NCBI RefSeq assembly: GCF_000013405.1
Contig: NC_007759.1
Coordinates: 558,001-622,000, forward strand
Reading direction: 5' to 3'
Source of the DNA: Syntrophus aciditrophicus SB
Lineage (GTDB): Bacteria; Desulfobacterota; Syntrophia; Syntrophales; Syntrophaceae
DNA: 64,000 bases
This document shows, in pieces, positions 18,254-27,263 of the stretch. Position numbers and translations under genes: made by a program. The stretch's first letter is position 1; each line of letters opens with the position of its first letter. The notes beneath the pieces were generated by a model. The model ran no database searches. It saw nothing but the letters and a program-made list of their open reading frames with translations, and was not told the DNA's origin.

Positions 18254-19359
18254 ACAGTTCTCCGCTCCCTTCAACTCTGCGAATGGTGGCCTGGGAAGTG
18301 ACCCGGAGCTGCAACCTGTCCTGCATTCACTGCCGGGCCTCGGCGGAGAAAGGTCCCTATGCCGGGGAACTCTCCACCGAAGAGTCGAAAAACCTTCTGG
18401 AGGAGATCGCCGCGTTCAGCAGGCCGGTGGTCATCCTGACAGGCGGGGAACCCCTGCTGCGGGAAGATATTTACGAGCTGGCCGCTTACGGAGACGGACT
18501 GGGATTGCGAATGGTGCTGGCGACGAACGGCACCCTTGTCACGGAAGGGATCGCCCGGCGGATGCGGGAGTCGGGAATCCAACGGGTCAGCATCAGTCTG
18601 GACGGGCCGGATGCGGAAAGTCACGATGCCTTTCGGCAGATGTCCGGGGCTTTTGCCGGTGCAATGACGGGGATTGCCGCCTTAAAAAAAGCGGGAATGG
18701 AATTTCAGGTCAATACGACGATCACCAGCACCAACAGGCATCAGCTTTCCGCCATGATGGATCTGGCCGTTCGCCTTGGGGCCGCGGCCCATCATATCTT
18801 CCTGCTGGTGCCCACCGGACGGGGACGGGATCTGGCGAATCAGGCCATCAGCGCGCAGGATTACGAAGACACTCTGCAGGCCTTTCATTCGGCGAGCCTG
18901 ACCTGTCCGATTCCCCTGAAGGCCACCTGTGCGCCGCACTATTACCGCATCCTGCATCAGAAGGGCTCCGCCGGGAAAAGACCTTCCACTGAAGGGCACG
19001 GGACTCTGCATGCCGTGACCCGGGGATGTCTGGGAGGAATTTCCTTCTGCTTTATTTCTCATACCGGTCAGGTGCAGCCCTGTGGCTATCTGGAACTGAA
19101 TTGCGGGAATATTCGAAAAGCCGGTTTTGAAATGATCTGGAAGAATGCCGCCGTTTTTCAGAAATTGAGGAATCCAGAGGCATTCTCGGGGAAATGCGGC
19201 CACTGTGAATTCTTCCGGGTATGCGGGGGCTGCCGCGCCCGAGCGTATGAGCTGACGGGCGATTATCTGGCGGAAGAGCCGTTCTGCATTTACGAACCGG
19301 CGAGGAAGGCGGCCGCCTTGCCATCCCGAGGGGAAACGGAACCGGGGAGTCCCGAATAG
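18250..19359 (+). CDS. ahbD: Heme b synthase AhbD (radical SAM/SPASM)
   Basis: AhbD oxidatively decarboxylates the two propionates of iron-coproporphyrin III to vinyl groups, giving heme b. The 369-aa protein has a CNLSCIHC cluster (C21, C25, C28), [17 protein letters not shown], and a C-terminal SPASM region ([10 protein letters not shown] and [19 protein letters not shown]). It overlaps hemB by ATGA and is 15 bp before the decarboxylase gene. Together with AhbC this defines the siroheme-dependent heme route used by sulfate reducers and methanogens. Confidence 0.92.
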   Translation: MNSSPLPSTLRMVAWEVTRSCNLSCIHCRASAEKGPYAGELSTEESKNLLEEIAAFSRPVVILTGGEPLLREDIYELAAYGDGLGLRMVLATNGTLVTEGIARRMRESGIQRVSISLDGPDAESHDAFRQMSGAFAGAMTGIAALKKAGMEFQVNTTITSTNRHQLSAMMDLAVRLGAAAHHIFLLVPTGRGRDLANQAISAQDYEDTLQAFHSASLTCPIPLKATCAPHYYRILHQKGSAGKRPSTEGHGTLHAVTRGCLGGISFCFISHTGQVQPCGYLELNCGNIRKAGFEMIWKNAAVFQKLRNPEAFSGKCGHCEFFRVCGGCRARAYELTGDYLAEEPFCIYEPARKAAALPSRGETEPGSPE

Positions 19360-19374
19360 GCCGGACAGGTAAAC

Positions 19375-19848
19375 ATGGACGGGATCGATAAAAGAATTCT
19401 GAATATGCTTCAGACGGAATTTCCCGTGACGCCGGAGCCGTTCAGGGCGGTTGCGGAAAGGTTGGGGATTTCTGAAGGCGAAGCGCTGACGCGCATTGCT
19501 AGGCTGAAGGACGAAGGGATAATCCGGCGGATCGGCGCTGTGCTGGACAGCGGCAAACTGGGCTTTGTCAGCCGTCTCTGTGCCGCCTCCGTTCCCGGGG
19601 AGCAGGTTGACTCCTTTGTCGAGTGCGTCAATGCCCTTGAAGGCGTAACACACAATTATGGAAGGAATCACGCCTGTAATATCTGGTTCACTCTGATCGC
19701 CTCTTCGGAGGAAGATCTGGAGAAGACGATTGCGCGCCTTTCGGAAGACACGGGAATCGGCCCTGTTCAGATGTTCCGGGCGGTTCGGACATTCAAGATC
19801 GACGCCCGGTTTCTCCTTGATGAAAACCTGCCTGAAGATCGGAAATGA
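19375..19848 (+). CDS. Siroheme decarboxylase subunit (AhbA/AhbB, Lrp-like fold)
   Basis: A 157-aa protein with an Lrp/AsnC-like N-terminal helix-turn-helix (IDKRILNMLQTEFPVTPEPF, GISEGEALTRIARLKDEGIIRRIG) and a ligand-binding C-terminal domain. GVTHNYGRNHACNIWFTLIA is the signature of AhbA/AhbB, which together decarboxylate siroheme at C12 and C18. Only one subunit is encoded here. The partner must lie elsewhere, or this one acts alone. I cannot separate AhbA from AhbB with confidence, so no symbol is given. The stop overlaps the next start (ATGA). Confidence 0.85.
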   Translation: MDGIDKRILNMLQTEFPVTPEPFRAVAERLGISEGEALTRIARLKDEGIIRRIGAVLDSGKLGFVSRLCAASVPGEQVDSFVECVNALEGVTHNYGRNHACNIWFTLIASSEEDLEKTIARLSEDTGIGPVQMFRAVRTFKIDARFLLDENLPEDRK

Positions 19849-21506
19849 TCGGTTGGAGGGTGCGTTTCGAGATGGAATCGGAGAGAGAAAAGGGAGTTGA
19901 TTCCAGGCGTTTAAAAGAGGGGGGGAGTTTTTGTAGAACCTTGAAAAAACTTCGTTTGACAGCCGTCCTGGTTTTTGCGCTGCTGAGTTTTTCCTTTACG
20001 GGTTTCGTTTCTCAGGCCAATGCGGGGGAAAAGCGAATCCGGATTCTGTATGTCAATGATTTCCATGGCTTTTCACAACCTTACCGCCCCTATGGCATGG
20101 ATGACCAGTGGGGTGGTGCGGCCTTTCTCGATACGAAGATCCGGGCGCTGCGTGCCGATCCTTCCATTCCGACTCTGCTGCTGGCCGCCGGAGACATGAT
20201 TCAGGGAAACAACTGGGCCAATCTTTTTCAGGGAAGGTCGGTCATCGAACTGATGAATCTCATGGCCTTCGATGCCATGGTGATGGGCAATCACGAGTTG
20301 GATTTCGGCCAGGACGTTCTGAAACAGCGGATCAGAGAAGCGGCATTTCCTGTTCTGGCAGCCAATGTTCTGGGGCTCCCGGAACTGAAGCCTTACATGA
20401 TCAAGGAACTCGACGGGATTAAGGTAGCAGTGATCGGCCTGGTGACGGAGCATACACCCACGTGCACCCACCCGGCGAATGCCGTGGGACTGACCTTTCT
20501 TTCCCCGATAAAAGTTCTGAAGACTTATCTTCCGGAGCTGCGGCGTACCGCTGACGTGGTGATCGTTCTGAGCCATCTCGGCCATGACGTGGATCGGTTT
20601 CTTGCGGGACAGGTGTCCGGAGTGGATGCCATAATCGGTGGACATTCCCACACACGGGTGGCAAAGCCTCCCTGCATCGGCAATACGCTGGTCCTCCAGG
20701 CCTGGGAGCACGGCAGGGCGCTGGGCGTTCTGGATTTAACCGTGGAAGAGGGGCGGGTCACGGATTCCAGTTCCCGCCTGATAGATGTGAAGCCGGAGGA
20801 TGGAGCTGCCGGTGAGTCTGTGGCTGAGCTTGTCCAACGGTATCAGCAGCGGATGGATGCGGTGTTGGATTCGGTTGTCGGCCGGACCCGGGTCAGTCTC
20901 AACGGGGCTGAAGTGCGGTTTCGGGAAACCAATTTTGGCAATCTTGTGGCCGACGTTGTCCGGCGGACTGCGGGGGCGGAGGTTGCTCTGATCAATGGGG
21001 GGACGATTCGCGCGAGCATTCGGAAAGGGCCCGTCCGGCTGAAGGAACTCTATTCCGCCCTGCCGTTCAACAATTACGTAGTGGCGTTCCGGCTGCGTGG
21101 GGACCAGCTTCGAGCCGCACTGGAGCATGGCCTTGCCCGGGTTGAATTTCGCGATGGCGCCTTTCCGCAGATATCGGGAATGACCCTGACCTATGACCCG
21201 TCAGCACCGGCAGGGCGGCGGATAAAGACGCTTTTCGTGGGCGGGCAGGCGCTGGAGGCGGGAAGAGAGTATACCGTGGCGACGAATGATTTTCTGGCGG
21301 CGGGTGGCGATGGATATAAGGCTTTTGCGGAAGTCATTCATGCTGAAGACCTCGTTGAACCGTCTGCTGCAGGCCGGCCGGGAGCGAAGCTCGTATTCAA
21401 TGATGCCGGTCGCTGGCTGCGGGATCTTGTGGCCGACACGCTCCGGACGCAGGGTGAAATCCACCCGGTTCGCGAAAACCGCATCGTGGAGATTTTTCAT
21501 CCTTGA
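19845..21506 (+). CDS. Secreted 5'-nucleotidase / UshA-type metallophosphatase
   Basis: A 553-aa protein with a metallophosphatase domain (IRILYVNDFHG, LAAGDMIQG, MGNHELDFG, VLSHLGHD, IIGGHSHT) and a C-terminal 5'-nucleotidase domain (RETNFGNLVADVVRRTAG, INGGTIRASI, LPFNNYVV, VATNDFLAAGGDGY). A signal peptide spans about residues 33-60 (LKKLRLTAVLVFALLSFS...ANA). The ATG at 19845 overlaps the previous stop, but a TTG at 19941 after a GGGGGAG stretch would give a more normal signal peptide. It probably hydrolyses nucleotides or nucleotide sugars in the periplasm. Confidence 0.88.
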   Translation: MIGWRVRFEMESEREKGVDSRRLKEGGSFCRTLKKLRLTAVLVFALLSFSFTGFVSQANAGEKRIRILYVNDFHGFSQPYRPYGMDDQWGGAAFLDTKIRALRADPSIPTLLLAAGDMIQGNNWANLFQGRSVIELMNLMAFDAMVMGNHELDFGQDVLKQRIREAAFPVLAANVLGLPELKPYMIKELDGIKVAVIGLVTEHTPTCTHPANAVGLTFLSPIKVLKTYLPELRRTADVVIVLSHLGHDVDRFLAGQVSGVDAIIGGHSHTRVAKPPCIGNTLVLQAWEHGRALGVLDLTVEEGRVTDSSSRLIDVKPEDGAAGESVAELVQRYQQRMDAVLDSVVGRTRVSLNGAEVRFRETNFGNLVADVVRRTAGAEVALINGGTIRASIRKGPVRLKELYSALPFNNYVVAFRLRGDQLRAALEHGLARVEFRDGAFPQISGMTLTYDPSAPAGRRIKTLFVGGQALEAGREYTVATNDFLAAGGDGYKAFAEVIHAEDLVEPSAAGRPGAKLVFNDAGRWLRDLVADTLRTQGEIHPVRENRIVEIFHP

Positions 21507-21718
21507 AGATTTATGTCTGCAATCAACCCGTGTTTGTCGCCGCGGGCATGACCGTCCGTCACGCCCTGCTGGCGGCGGGATGCCGGGAAAAGCCGGAGGA
21601 ACTTCTTGTCCGGGATGAATGGGGAAATGAAGTCGGCCTGGACGGCGCACTCCATGACGGTCAGCAGCTCTTTGTAACAAAAAAAAGTCAAACGGATGTT
21701 CGGCCGCGGTCTCTGTGA
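21503..21718 (+). CDS. Small ThiS/MoaD-like beta-grasp protein
   Basis: A 71-aa protein that starts at a TTG overlapping the stop of the nucleotidase gene as TTGA. The sequence KIYVCNQPVFVAAGMTVRHALLAAG then LDGALHDGQQLFVTKK resembles a ThiS/ubiquitin-like beta-grasp fold. The C-terminal Gly-Gly needed for activation in ThiS and MoaD is absent; it ends DVRPRSL. Either it is a non-conjugating relative or the likeness is structural only. Coupling to the nucleotidase suggests co-expression. Function unknown. Confidence 0.5.
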   Translation: MKIYVCNQPVFVAAGMTVRHALLAAGCREKPEELLVRDEWGNEVGLDGALHDGQQLFVTKKSQTDVRPRSL

Positions 21719-22068
21719 CGATTCTTCCCATCTTCAATCTGATCCTCGTTTTCCTCTTGTTTCCGTTCCATGCCGCAGCGTGTTCCCTTTGGGTTTTTTA
21801 TTCTCACCTTTTCGGCTGTCCTGTGCACGCCTGCGACGACTCTGACTGACCGCCTCAATATCATTTCCGGTTTGGAATGGGAGTGAGATCTCAATTTTCC
21901 GGACCTGCAGGCGAAAGAAATAAATCAGGTTGTCGATTGATAAAAAAAAGGGATCTCTTTTCTTAATCCAGAAATCTTAACCCAAACGGGTTGCTCAGGG
22001 TAGATTAAGAAGAGAGTCCTGTGTTATGTTGAACGAAAATTTCAGGAGACTGAACAATACCGAATCTC
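21719..22068. other. Intergenic region upstream of polA
   Basis: About 350 bp without a credible gene. The first 180 bp show nothing I recognise. The last 115 bp contain the nested inverted repeat described separately (21955-22016). Confidence 0.6.
21955..22016 (+). promoter_or_regulatory. Nested inverted repeat in the polA upstream region
   Basis: CTCTTTTCTTAATC (21955-21968) pairs with GATTAAGAAGAGAG (22003-22016), with one mismatch in 14. Inside it, AACCC (21979) pairs with GGGTT (21988). The result would be a branched RNA or DNA structure of 62 nt ending 52 bp before polA. No T run follows, so it is not a standard terminator. It could be a leader structure, a protein-binding site or a small RNA. 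Confidence 0.45.
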
Positions 22069-24774
22069 ATGTCAACAGGCGACAATACGGAAAACAGCGA
22101 AAAGAGTACGATTTATCTGGTCGACGGCAGCAATTATCTGTACCGGGCCTTTTATGCGATCCGGGAACTTTCCAATTCCAGGGGGCTTCCCACCAATGCC
22201 GTCTACGGATTCACCAATATGCTGATCAAGCTTCTCCGGGAGCGGAAACCGGAATACATTGCCATCACCTTTGATCTAAAGGGGCCGACCTTCCGGCATG
22301 AGACTTACGCGCAATACAAAGCCACCCGGAAAGCGACCCCCGAGGCCCTGATTCCCCAGATCCCCTATATAAAGGACATCATCCGCGGTTTTTCCATCCC
22401 GATTCTTGAACAGCAGGGGACGGAAGCCGATGATATCATCGGCACCCTGGCCTGCCGTTTTGCCGGGGAAGGCCTAAAGGTCATCATCGTCTCCGGCGAC
22501 AAGGACATGCTGCAGCTTCTTTCCCCCGATGTCATCATGATCGATACGATGAACGACCGGACCTATGATGTCGCGGCCGTGAGGGAGCGTTTCGGCGTGG
22601 ATCCGGAGAAGGTGCCCGAGATCCTGGGACTGACGGGGGATATGTCGGATAACATTCCCGGCATTCCAGGCATTGGTCCGAAGGGTGCCTTGCGGCTCGT
22701 TGAAGAGTACGGCTCGATCGAAGAGATTCTGCGGAATGTGGAACGCCTGAGGAATCCGAAACTCCGGGACAGTGTCCGGGTTTACGGTGAACAGGCCCTG
22801 CTGAGCCGCGATCTGGCCCGGATCCGCACCGGTATCCCGCTGACCTTTGATCTGGAAGAGGCCCGCCTCCAGGAACCGGATCGAGAGGTTCTGACTCGAC
22901 TGTTCCGGGAACTGGAATTTTCCTCCCTGCTTCAGGAATTCAGCGTCGTTGAAGATTGCGGCGACAATTCCCATACACTGCTGCGAACACCGGAGGCTGT
23001 GGCGGCTTTCATGGAACCGCTGAAAGAGGGGGGATTTCTGGTCCTGGAAATGGTGCTTTCCTCGAGTGAACCAATGCGGGCGGAACTGATTGGAGTGGCC
23101 CTTGGACTGGATTCCGGGAACGCCGGTTATATACCTCTGGAACCTGGCGCAGCGGAAAAGAGCGCTTCAAGTCTTTCGGAAGAGCAGGTTTTTCCCGTCC
23201 TTTTTCCATTTCTAGCGGATAAAAAAATCGCCCTTGTCGGTCATGATCTCAAAACGGTTCTGATCGTCCTATCCCAAAAAGGGGTGAAGGTGCAGAATCC
23301 CCTCCTGGATACGATGGTGGCGGCCTACATCCTCAATCCTGCGCGGCGCGGGTATGAACTCTCCGAGATTGTGCAGGATTATCTGCACCGGCAGGTGGAG
23401 CCGTTGCGGAAAAAACTGGTCGGCGGGAGCTCGCCAAAACAGTCTCCTGCGTCCTTTCCGCCTGAACGTCTGCGGGATTTTGCCTGCCGGCGGGTGGAAG
23501 CTATTGGGGAGCTGGCTTCGACTCTGATTGAAAAAATGGAAGAGACGGGCCTCCGGGAACTGTTCGATTCGGTGGAGATGCCGCTGGTGGCGGTGCTGGC
23601 CGCCATGGAAGAAAAAGGGGTTCTCCTGGATTTGCATCTGCTGAAGGAGATGTCTCAGGAACTGGGTCACCTTCTTTCTCTTTCGGAGGCGAAAATTTAT
23701 GCCCTGGCGGGGGAGCGCTTCAATATCGCGTCTCCCAAGCAGCTCCAGACCATCCTTTTTGAAAAGCTTAATCTGCCCAAGGGGAAAAAGACGAAGGGAG
23801 GATATTCTACGGATGTGGAGGTGTTGAGCAATCTTGCCCTGAACCATGAACTGCCGGCCGAGATCCTTGCCTACCGGAGCATGGCCAAGTTGAAATCCAC
23901 GTATATCGATGCCCTGCCTTCCCTGATCAACATCCGGACAGGACGGATTCACACCTCTTATAACCAGACGGTGGCAGCAACAGGTCGCCTCTCCAGCAGC
24001 AATCCCAATCTCCAGAACATCCCGATCCGCACCCTGGAGGGGAAGCGCATCCGGCAGGCTTTTATTGCCCCGCCAGGATGGGCGATCGTCTCCGCCGATT
24101 ACTCTCAGATTGAATTGCGCGTGCTGGCCCATCTCTCCGAAGATCCGGTCCTGATTAATGCCTTTGCAGCCGGTGAAGACATCCACAGCCGGACGGCCGC
24201 CGATGTTTTCGGCGTGTTCCCGGAAATGATCAACGCGGAGATGCGCCGTCAGGCGAAGGTCATCAATTTCGGCGTGCTTTATGGGATGAGCGCCTTTGGC
24301 CTGTCCCGGGAACTGGGGATTCCCCAGAAGCAGGCCCAGGCTTATATCGATGGATATTTTAAAAAGTACGAAAGCGTCAAAACCTATCTCGACGGCATCC
24401 TCCAACAGGCCAGGGAACGGGGCTATGTAACCACACTCCTTAACCGCCGCCGTTATCTTCCGGAAATCAACAGCGTCAATCCCGCGGTGCGTCAGCTGGC
24501 CGAGCGCATGGCCATCAATGCGCCCATTCAGGGGACAGCGGCTGATCTCATCAAGATGGCCATGCTCAGGATCGCAGACCTCATCAGGGAAAAGGGGATG
24601 AAGTCTGCCATGACGATGCAGGTTCATGATGAACTGGTCTTTGAAGTGCCGCAGGAAGAAAAGATAGCGCTCATGAACCTGGTCCGGCAGGAGATGGAAG
24701 GGGTTGTCGAACTCAAGGTCCCCCTCAAAGTGGATATCGCCTCCGGACGAAACTGGGATGAGGCTCACAGTTAA
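22069..24774 (+). CDS. polA: DNA polymerase I
   Basis: A 901-aa family A polymerase for Okazaki-fragment processing and repair. Residues about 12-300 are the 5'-3' exonuclease (LVDGSNYLYRAFYAI, GDKDMLQLLSPDV, GLTGDMSDNIPGIPGIGPKGA). Residues 310-510 are the 3'-5' exonuclease fold. Residues 560-901 are the polymerase (ATGRLSSSNPNLQNIPIRT, ADYSQIELRVLAHLS, RQAKVINFGVLYGMS, MTMQVHDELVFEVP). In the exonuclease fold the catalytic acids appear lost: the DxE motif reads LVLEMV (E327, V329) and the second Asp is V397. Proofreading is therefore probably absent, as in several other bacterial Pol I enzymes. Confidence 0.96.
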   Translation: MSTGDNTENSEKSTIYLVDGSNYLYRAFYAIRELSNSRGLPTNAVYGFTNMLIKLLRERKPEYIAITFDLKGPTFRHETYAQYKATRKATPEALIPQIPYIKDIIRGFSIPILEQQGTEADDIIGTLACRFAGEGLKVIIVSGDKDMLQLLSPDVIMIDTMNDRTYDVAAVRERFGVDPEKVPEILGLTGDMSDNIPGIPGIGPKGALRLVEEYGSIEEILRNVERLRNPKLRDSVRVYGEQALLSRDLARIRTGIPLTFDLEEARLQEPDREVLTRLFRELEFSSLLQEFSVVEDCGDNSHTLLRTPEAVAAFMEPLKEGGFLVLEMVLSSSEPMRAELIGVALGLDSGNAGYIPLEPGAAEKSASSLSEEQVFPVLFPFLADKKIALVGHDLKTVLIVLSQKGVKVQNPLLDTMVAAYILNPARRGYELSEIVQDYLHRQVEPLRKKLVGGSSPKQSPASFPPERLRDFACRRVEAIGELASTLIEKMEETGLRELFDSVEMPLVAVLAAMEEKGVLLDLHLLKEMSQELGHLLSLSEAKIYALAGERFNIASPKQLQTILFEKLNLPKGKKTKGGYSTDVEVLSNLALNHELPAEILAYRSMAKLKSTYIDALPSLINIRTGRIHTSYNQTVAATGRLSSSNPNLQNIPIRTLEGKRIRQAFIAPPGWAIVSADYSQIELRVLAHLSEDPVLINAFAAGEDIHSRTAADVFGVFPEMINAEMRRQAKVINFGVLYGMSAFGLSRELGIPQKQAQAYIDGYFKKYESVKTYLDGILQQARERGYVTTLLNRRRYLPEINSVNPAVRQLAERMAINAPIQGTAADLIKMAMLRIADLIREKGMKSAMTMQVHDELVFEVPQEEKIALMNLVRQEMEGVVELKVPLKVDIASGRNWDEAHS

Positions 24775-24833
24775 AAAATCCCCTCGGCAGGCGGGAACCC
24801 GGTAAAATGATGTAAAGAAGGAGTATCAAGAGA

Positions 24834-25766
24834 ATGAAAAAATTAGCGATTTTATTTTCCATTTTACTTACGGTCTTTTTTATCCAGCCCTCTGAACTCA
24901 TGGCTCGGAAAGCACCAAAGAAGAAAACGCCGGAGGTTAAAGCCGCAGTCGGGAAATCCGTCTCCAAGAAGAGAGTCGCCCGGAAAAGTCCCAGAAACAC
25001 GGCTCCCGAGATCAAGTCCTCCATCCTGATGGACATGACCGACAGGCGGGTCCTTTACGAGCAGAATGCAGACCAGCCTATTCAACCGGCGTCTTTGACT
25101 AAAGTGCTTTCTCTGTACCTGACTTACGAGGCCATGGCTCAGGGCAGGGTTCGCTGGCTGGATTCCGTGGTTGTCAGTCAAGCGGCCCGGCAGGCGGATG
25201 GATCACGGATGTATATAGAAGCAGGGGAGAGGGTTCCTCTGGAAACCCTGATTAAGGGAATGACGGTCATCTCGGCGAATGATGCCTCCGTGGCCGTAGC
25301 TGAGCATGTCGCGGGCAATGTGGACCGCTTTGTCGAAAGGATGAACCGCAAGGCCGGTGAACTGGGAATGACGCACAGCGTCTTCCGGACTCCCAACGGC
25401 CTGCCTGCGGAAGGGCAATATACCACGGCAAGGGATATGATGATTCTGGCCGATGCCTATCTTCGACGCTTTCCTGGTTCGCTGGCCCTTCATTCCATGC
25501 AGTATTACACCTATAAAAAAATCACCCAGCACAACTGCAATGCCCTTCTGAAAAAATATCCCGATGTGGATGGGCTGAAAAGCGGTTTTGTGAGGGCTTC
25601 CGGATACAATCTTATTGCCACGGCAAGGCGGGGCAATACCCGCCTTATCGCTGTTGTCATGGGAGCGAGGACTCCTGAAATCCGGGTGCGGGAAACCCGC
25701 AGGCTTCTGGATGCCGGATTTCAGATGCTTCAGGCAAGCCGCACTGGCGTTTCCTTGAAATCCTGA
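24834..25766 (+). CDS. D-alanyl-D-alanine carboxypeptidase (peptidase S11)
   Basis: A 310-aa penicillin-binding protein of the DacA type that trims the terminal D-Ala of peptidoglycan stem peptides. It has an N-terminal signal or anchor (KKLAILFSILLTVFFIQP), then a Lys/Ala-rich linker (residues 24-55). The active-site triad is S87-L-T-K90, S147-A-N149 and K249-S-G251 (a KSG variant of KTG). It lacks the C-terminal domain 5 and amphipathic helix of classical DacA. AAGGAG precedes the ATG. It follows polA by 59 bp. Confidence 0.93.
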   Translation: MKKLAILFSILLTVFFIQPSELMARKAPKKKTPEVKAAVGKSVSKKRVARKSPRNTAPEIKSSILMDMTDRRVLYEQNADQPIQPASLTKVLSLYLTYEAMAQGRVRWLDSVVVSQAARQADGSRMYIEAGERVPLETLIKGMTVISANDASVAVAEHVAGNVDRFVERMNRKAGELGMTHSVFRTPNGLPAEGQYTTARDMMILADAYLRRFPGSLALHSMQYYTYKKITQHNCNALLKKYPDVDGLKSGFVRASGYNLIATARRGNTRLIAVVMGARTPEIRVRETRRLLDAGFQMLQASRTGVSLKS

Positions 25767-25808
25767 GGGCCTGCGCGGCTGTATGCTGCGAAAAAAGCCT
25801 TTAGTGCG

Positions 25809-25849
25809 CTGTGCGGTAATAGAACGTTATTTGTGCTATTACAGCACAG
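25809..25849. repeat. Imperfect inverted repeat after the carboxypeptidase gene
   Basis: CTGTGCGGTAATAG (25809-25822) pairs with CTATTACAGCACAG (25836-25849) with one mismatch and a 13-nt loop. It lies 43 bp after the stop codon. No T tract follows, so termination is uncertain. Confidence 0.45.
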
Positions 25850-26209
25850 TATATATTATGTTGATAATAAAGAAAAAAAACAAATAACCCCAATTCTGTT
25901 TTAAGCCAGAAAGCAGATTCCGCACTTGTTTTTTATCTGACGAGTTCGATCGAAGAACTCTTTCCCGTTTTTCTTGGATATTTCTCAGGGATTGTTAATC
26001 CGGTTATATTTCTTATCTTATTGATTATAAAGATTTATTTTATTTCTATGGCTATGATGCAAAAATCTCATCGAGATTGGGATGATATTGGTATTCATCT
26101 TGCTGAATACAAAAAATGAAAAGTGGCACGTTCCTTATACAGATCGCGTTTAGTCGTTTGTGGATTGTTAACGTTGAAAAGGCTGAAAGCTAATGCGGAA
26201 TGAATTCAG

Positions 26210-26452
26210 ATGCTGGTTGCAGATTCGCGTCTCATGGGTAAGGAGGACATAAAGGAACAACCGCATAATAGAGAAAATCGGGGTGATCTTTTCAGTGATC
26301 AGGATCAGCCCGGCGTCCTTAGTGAGTATGAGTTTTTTCTTCCGGAAATCGATTTGTCCAAGGAAAAGCCTCTGAAGGAGATATCTTCCGGACAAAAAGA
26401 GAAGGGTGATGATCTTGAATGCGAGATGATTGGTTTTTTTGTACCTGATTAG
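26210..26452 (+). CDS. Hypothetical 80-aa acidic protein
   Basis: A short frame encoding a charged, Lys/Glu/Asp-rich peptide (SEYEFFLPEIDLSKEKPLKE). No Shine-Dalgarno sequence, neighbour link or family is seen, and the opposite strand is also open. It is listed only because it ends near a terminator-like element. It may well not be a gene. Confidence 0.2.
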   Translation: MLVADSRLMGKEDIKEQPHNRENRGDLFSDQDQPGVLSEYEFFLPEIDLSKEKPLKEISSGQKEKGDDLECEMIGFFVPD

Positions 26453-26582
26453 TGTTTGTTTTTTGGTTTGTTTTAATTGAGCGGTGGATGGTTGTTTTCT
26501 CCCCTCCTTTCCCCATTCACTGCTCATTTGCTCATGATCTGAGAGTGGATCTTTAACGGCGATTCCTTTCAGTCAGCATAGT

Positions 26583-26628
26583 GGTGGATGGTTTTTGACT
26601 CCCTCCTTTTCCATCCACCCTTTTTTTT
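26583..26628 (+). terminator. Rho-independent terminator with an upstream imperfect copy
   Basis: GGTGGATGG (26583-26591) pairs with CCATCCACC (26611-26619), followed by CTTTTTTTTC. A related block at 26484-26520 (GGTGGATGG ... CCATTCAC) is a weaker copy about 100 bp upstream, so the element appears duplicated. Confidence 0.7.
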
Positions 26629-26752
26629 CTTTTAATTTCCATAATATACCATCTCTCCAAACACCCCCTTTCGCTCAAGACTTCTTGACTTCACGCCGGA
26701 AAATTTTGTAGATTAACACCTTTAATAAAATCGATTCATTCGGACGCCGTGG

Positions 26753-27256
26753 ATGAGGCGTTCTGCGGGGGTGCTCAAGATGTCCAGTCCGAAGGGTTCA
26801 GGGACAGGATCAGATCGTGATCTGTTGGTTTCAGACAACGCGGGGGTGTCGGAAAACCTGGGTCCTGCCAGGTTGTTGAAAGGAGAGGAAACCATTCTTC
26901 TTGTCGACGATGAAGACGTCAATATCGAAGTGATGAGCGAAATCCTGGAGATGCTGGGATACCGGGTCTTCTCGGCGGAGAATGGCCAGGAGGCGCTCCG
27001 GATCTACCGGGAAAAGTGGAGGGAGATCGATCTGGTTATCCTGGACATGATCATGCCGGATTTGAAGGGGGGAGATGTCTTCGACCTGATGAGAGAAATG
27101 AACCCCCGGGCTCGCGTCATTCTCTCTACCGGCTACGGTTGGAAGGGACAGGCCGCGGACATCATGAGCCGGGGTTGCCGGGCCTTTATTAAAAAACCTT
27201 TCCATATTGAAGAACTGTCCCGGAAAGTTCGGCAGGTCTTGGACGAGACGGAGTAA
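26753..27256 (+). CDS. Single-domain response regulator (CheY-like receiver)
   Basis: A 167-aa protein with a poorly conserved N-terminal tail (residues 1-43) and one receiver domain. Evidence is ILLVDDEDVN (acidic pocket), the phospho-acceptor D98 in LVILDMIMPD, the Thr/Ser position in ILSTGYG and the Lys in AFIKKPF. There is no output domain, so it likely acts by protein-protein contact or in a phosphorelay. No partner histidine kinase is adjacent. A second in-frame ATG at 26780 is an alternative start. It is convergent with glgB, 7 bp apart. Confidence 0.87.
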   Translation: MRRSAGVLKMSSPKGSGTGSDRDLLVSDNAGVSENLGPARLLKGEETILLVDDEDVNIEVMSEILEMLGYRVFSAENGQEALRIYREKWREIDLVILDMIMPDLKGGDVFDLMREMNPRARVILSTGYGWKGQAADIMSRGCRAFIKKPFHIEELSRKVRQVLDETE

Positions 27257-27263
27257 TAAGGAA

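Larger units (their letters stand above)
25767..26752. other. AT-rich intergenic region with decayed sequence
   Basis: Almost 1 kb with no well-supported gene. It holds a 14-bp-stem hairpin (25809-25849) and a start-less open frame ending at 26119 that would encode a hydrophobic segment (PVIFLILLIIKIYFIS) and a QKSHRDWDD tail, probably a gene remnant. It also holds a possible 80-codon ORF (26210-26452) and two similar GGTGGATGG elements, the second a good terminator (26583-26628). Confidence 0.5.

Noticed and set aside
23269-24768. 499-codon antisense frame within polA
   Set aside because: A shadow of GC-rich coding sequence; polA is conserved over its whole length on the plus strand.
26168-26527. 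119-codon minus-strand frame in the 26-kb gap
   Set aside because: No ribosome site or family; it runs antisense to an equally doubtful frame and through a terminator-like element.
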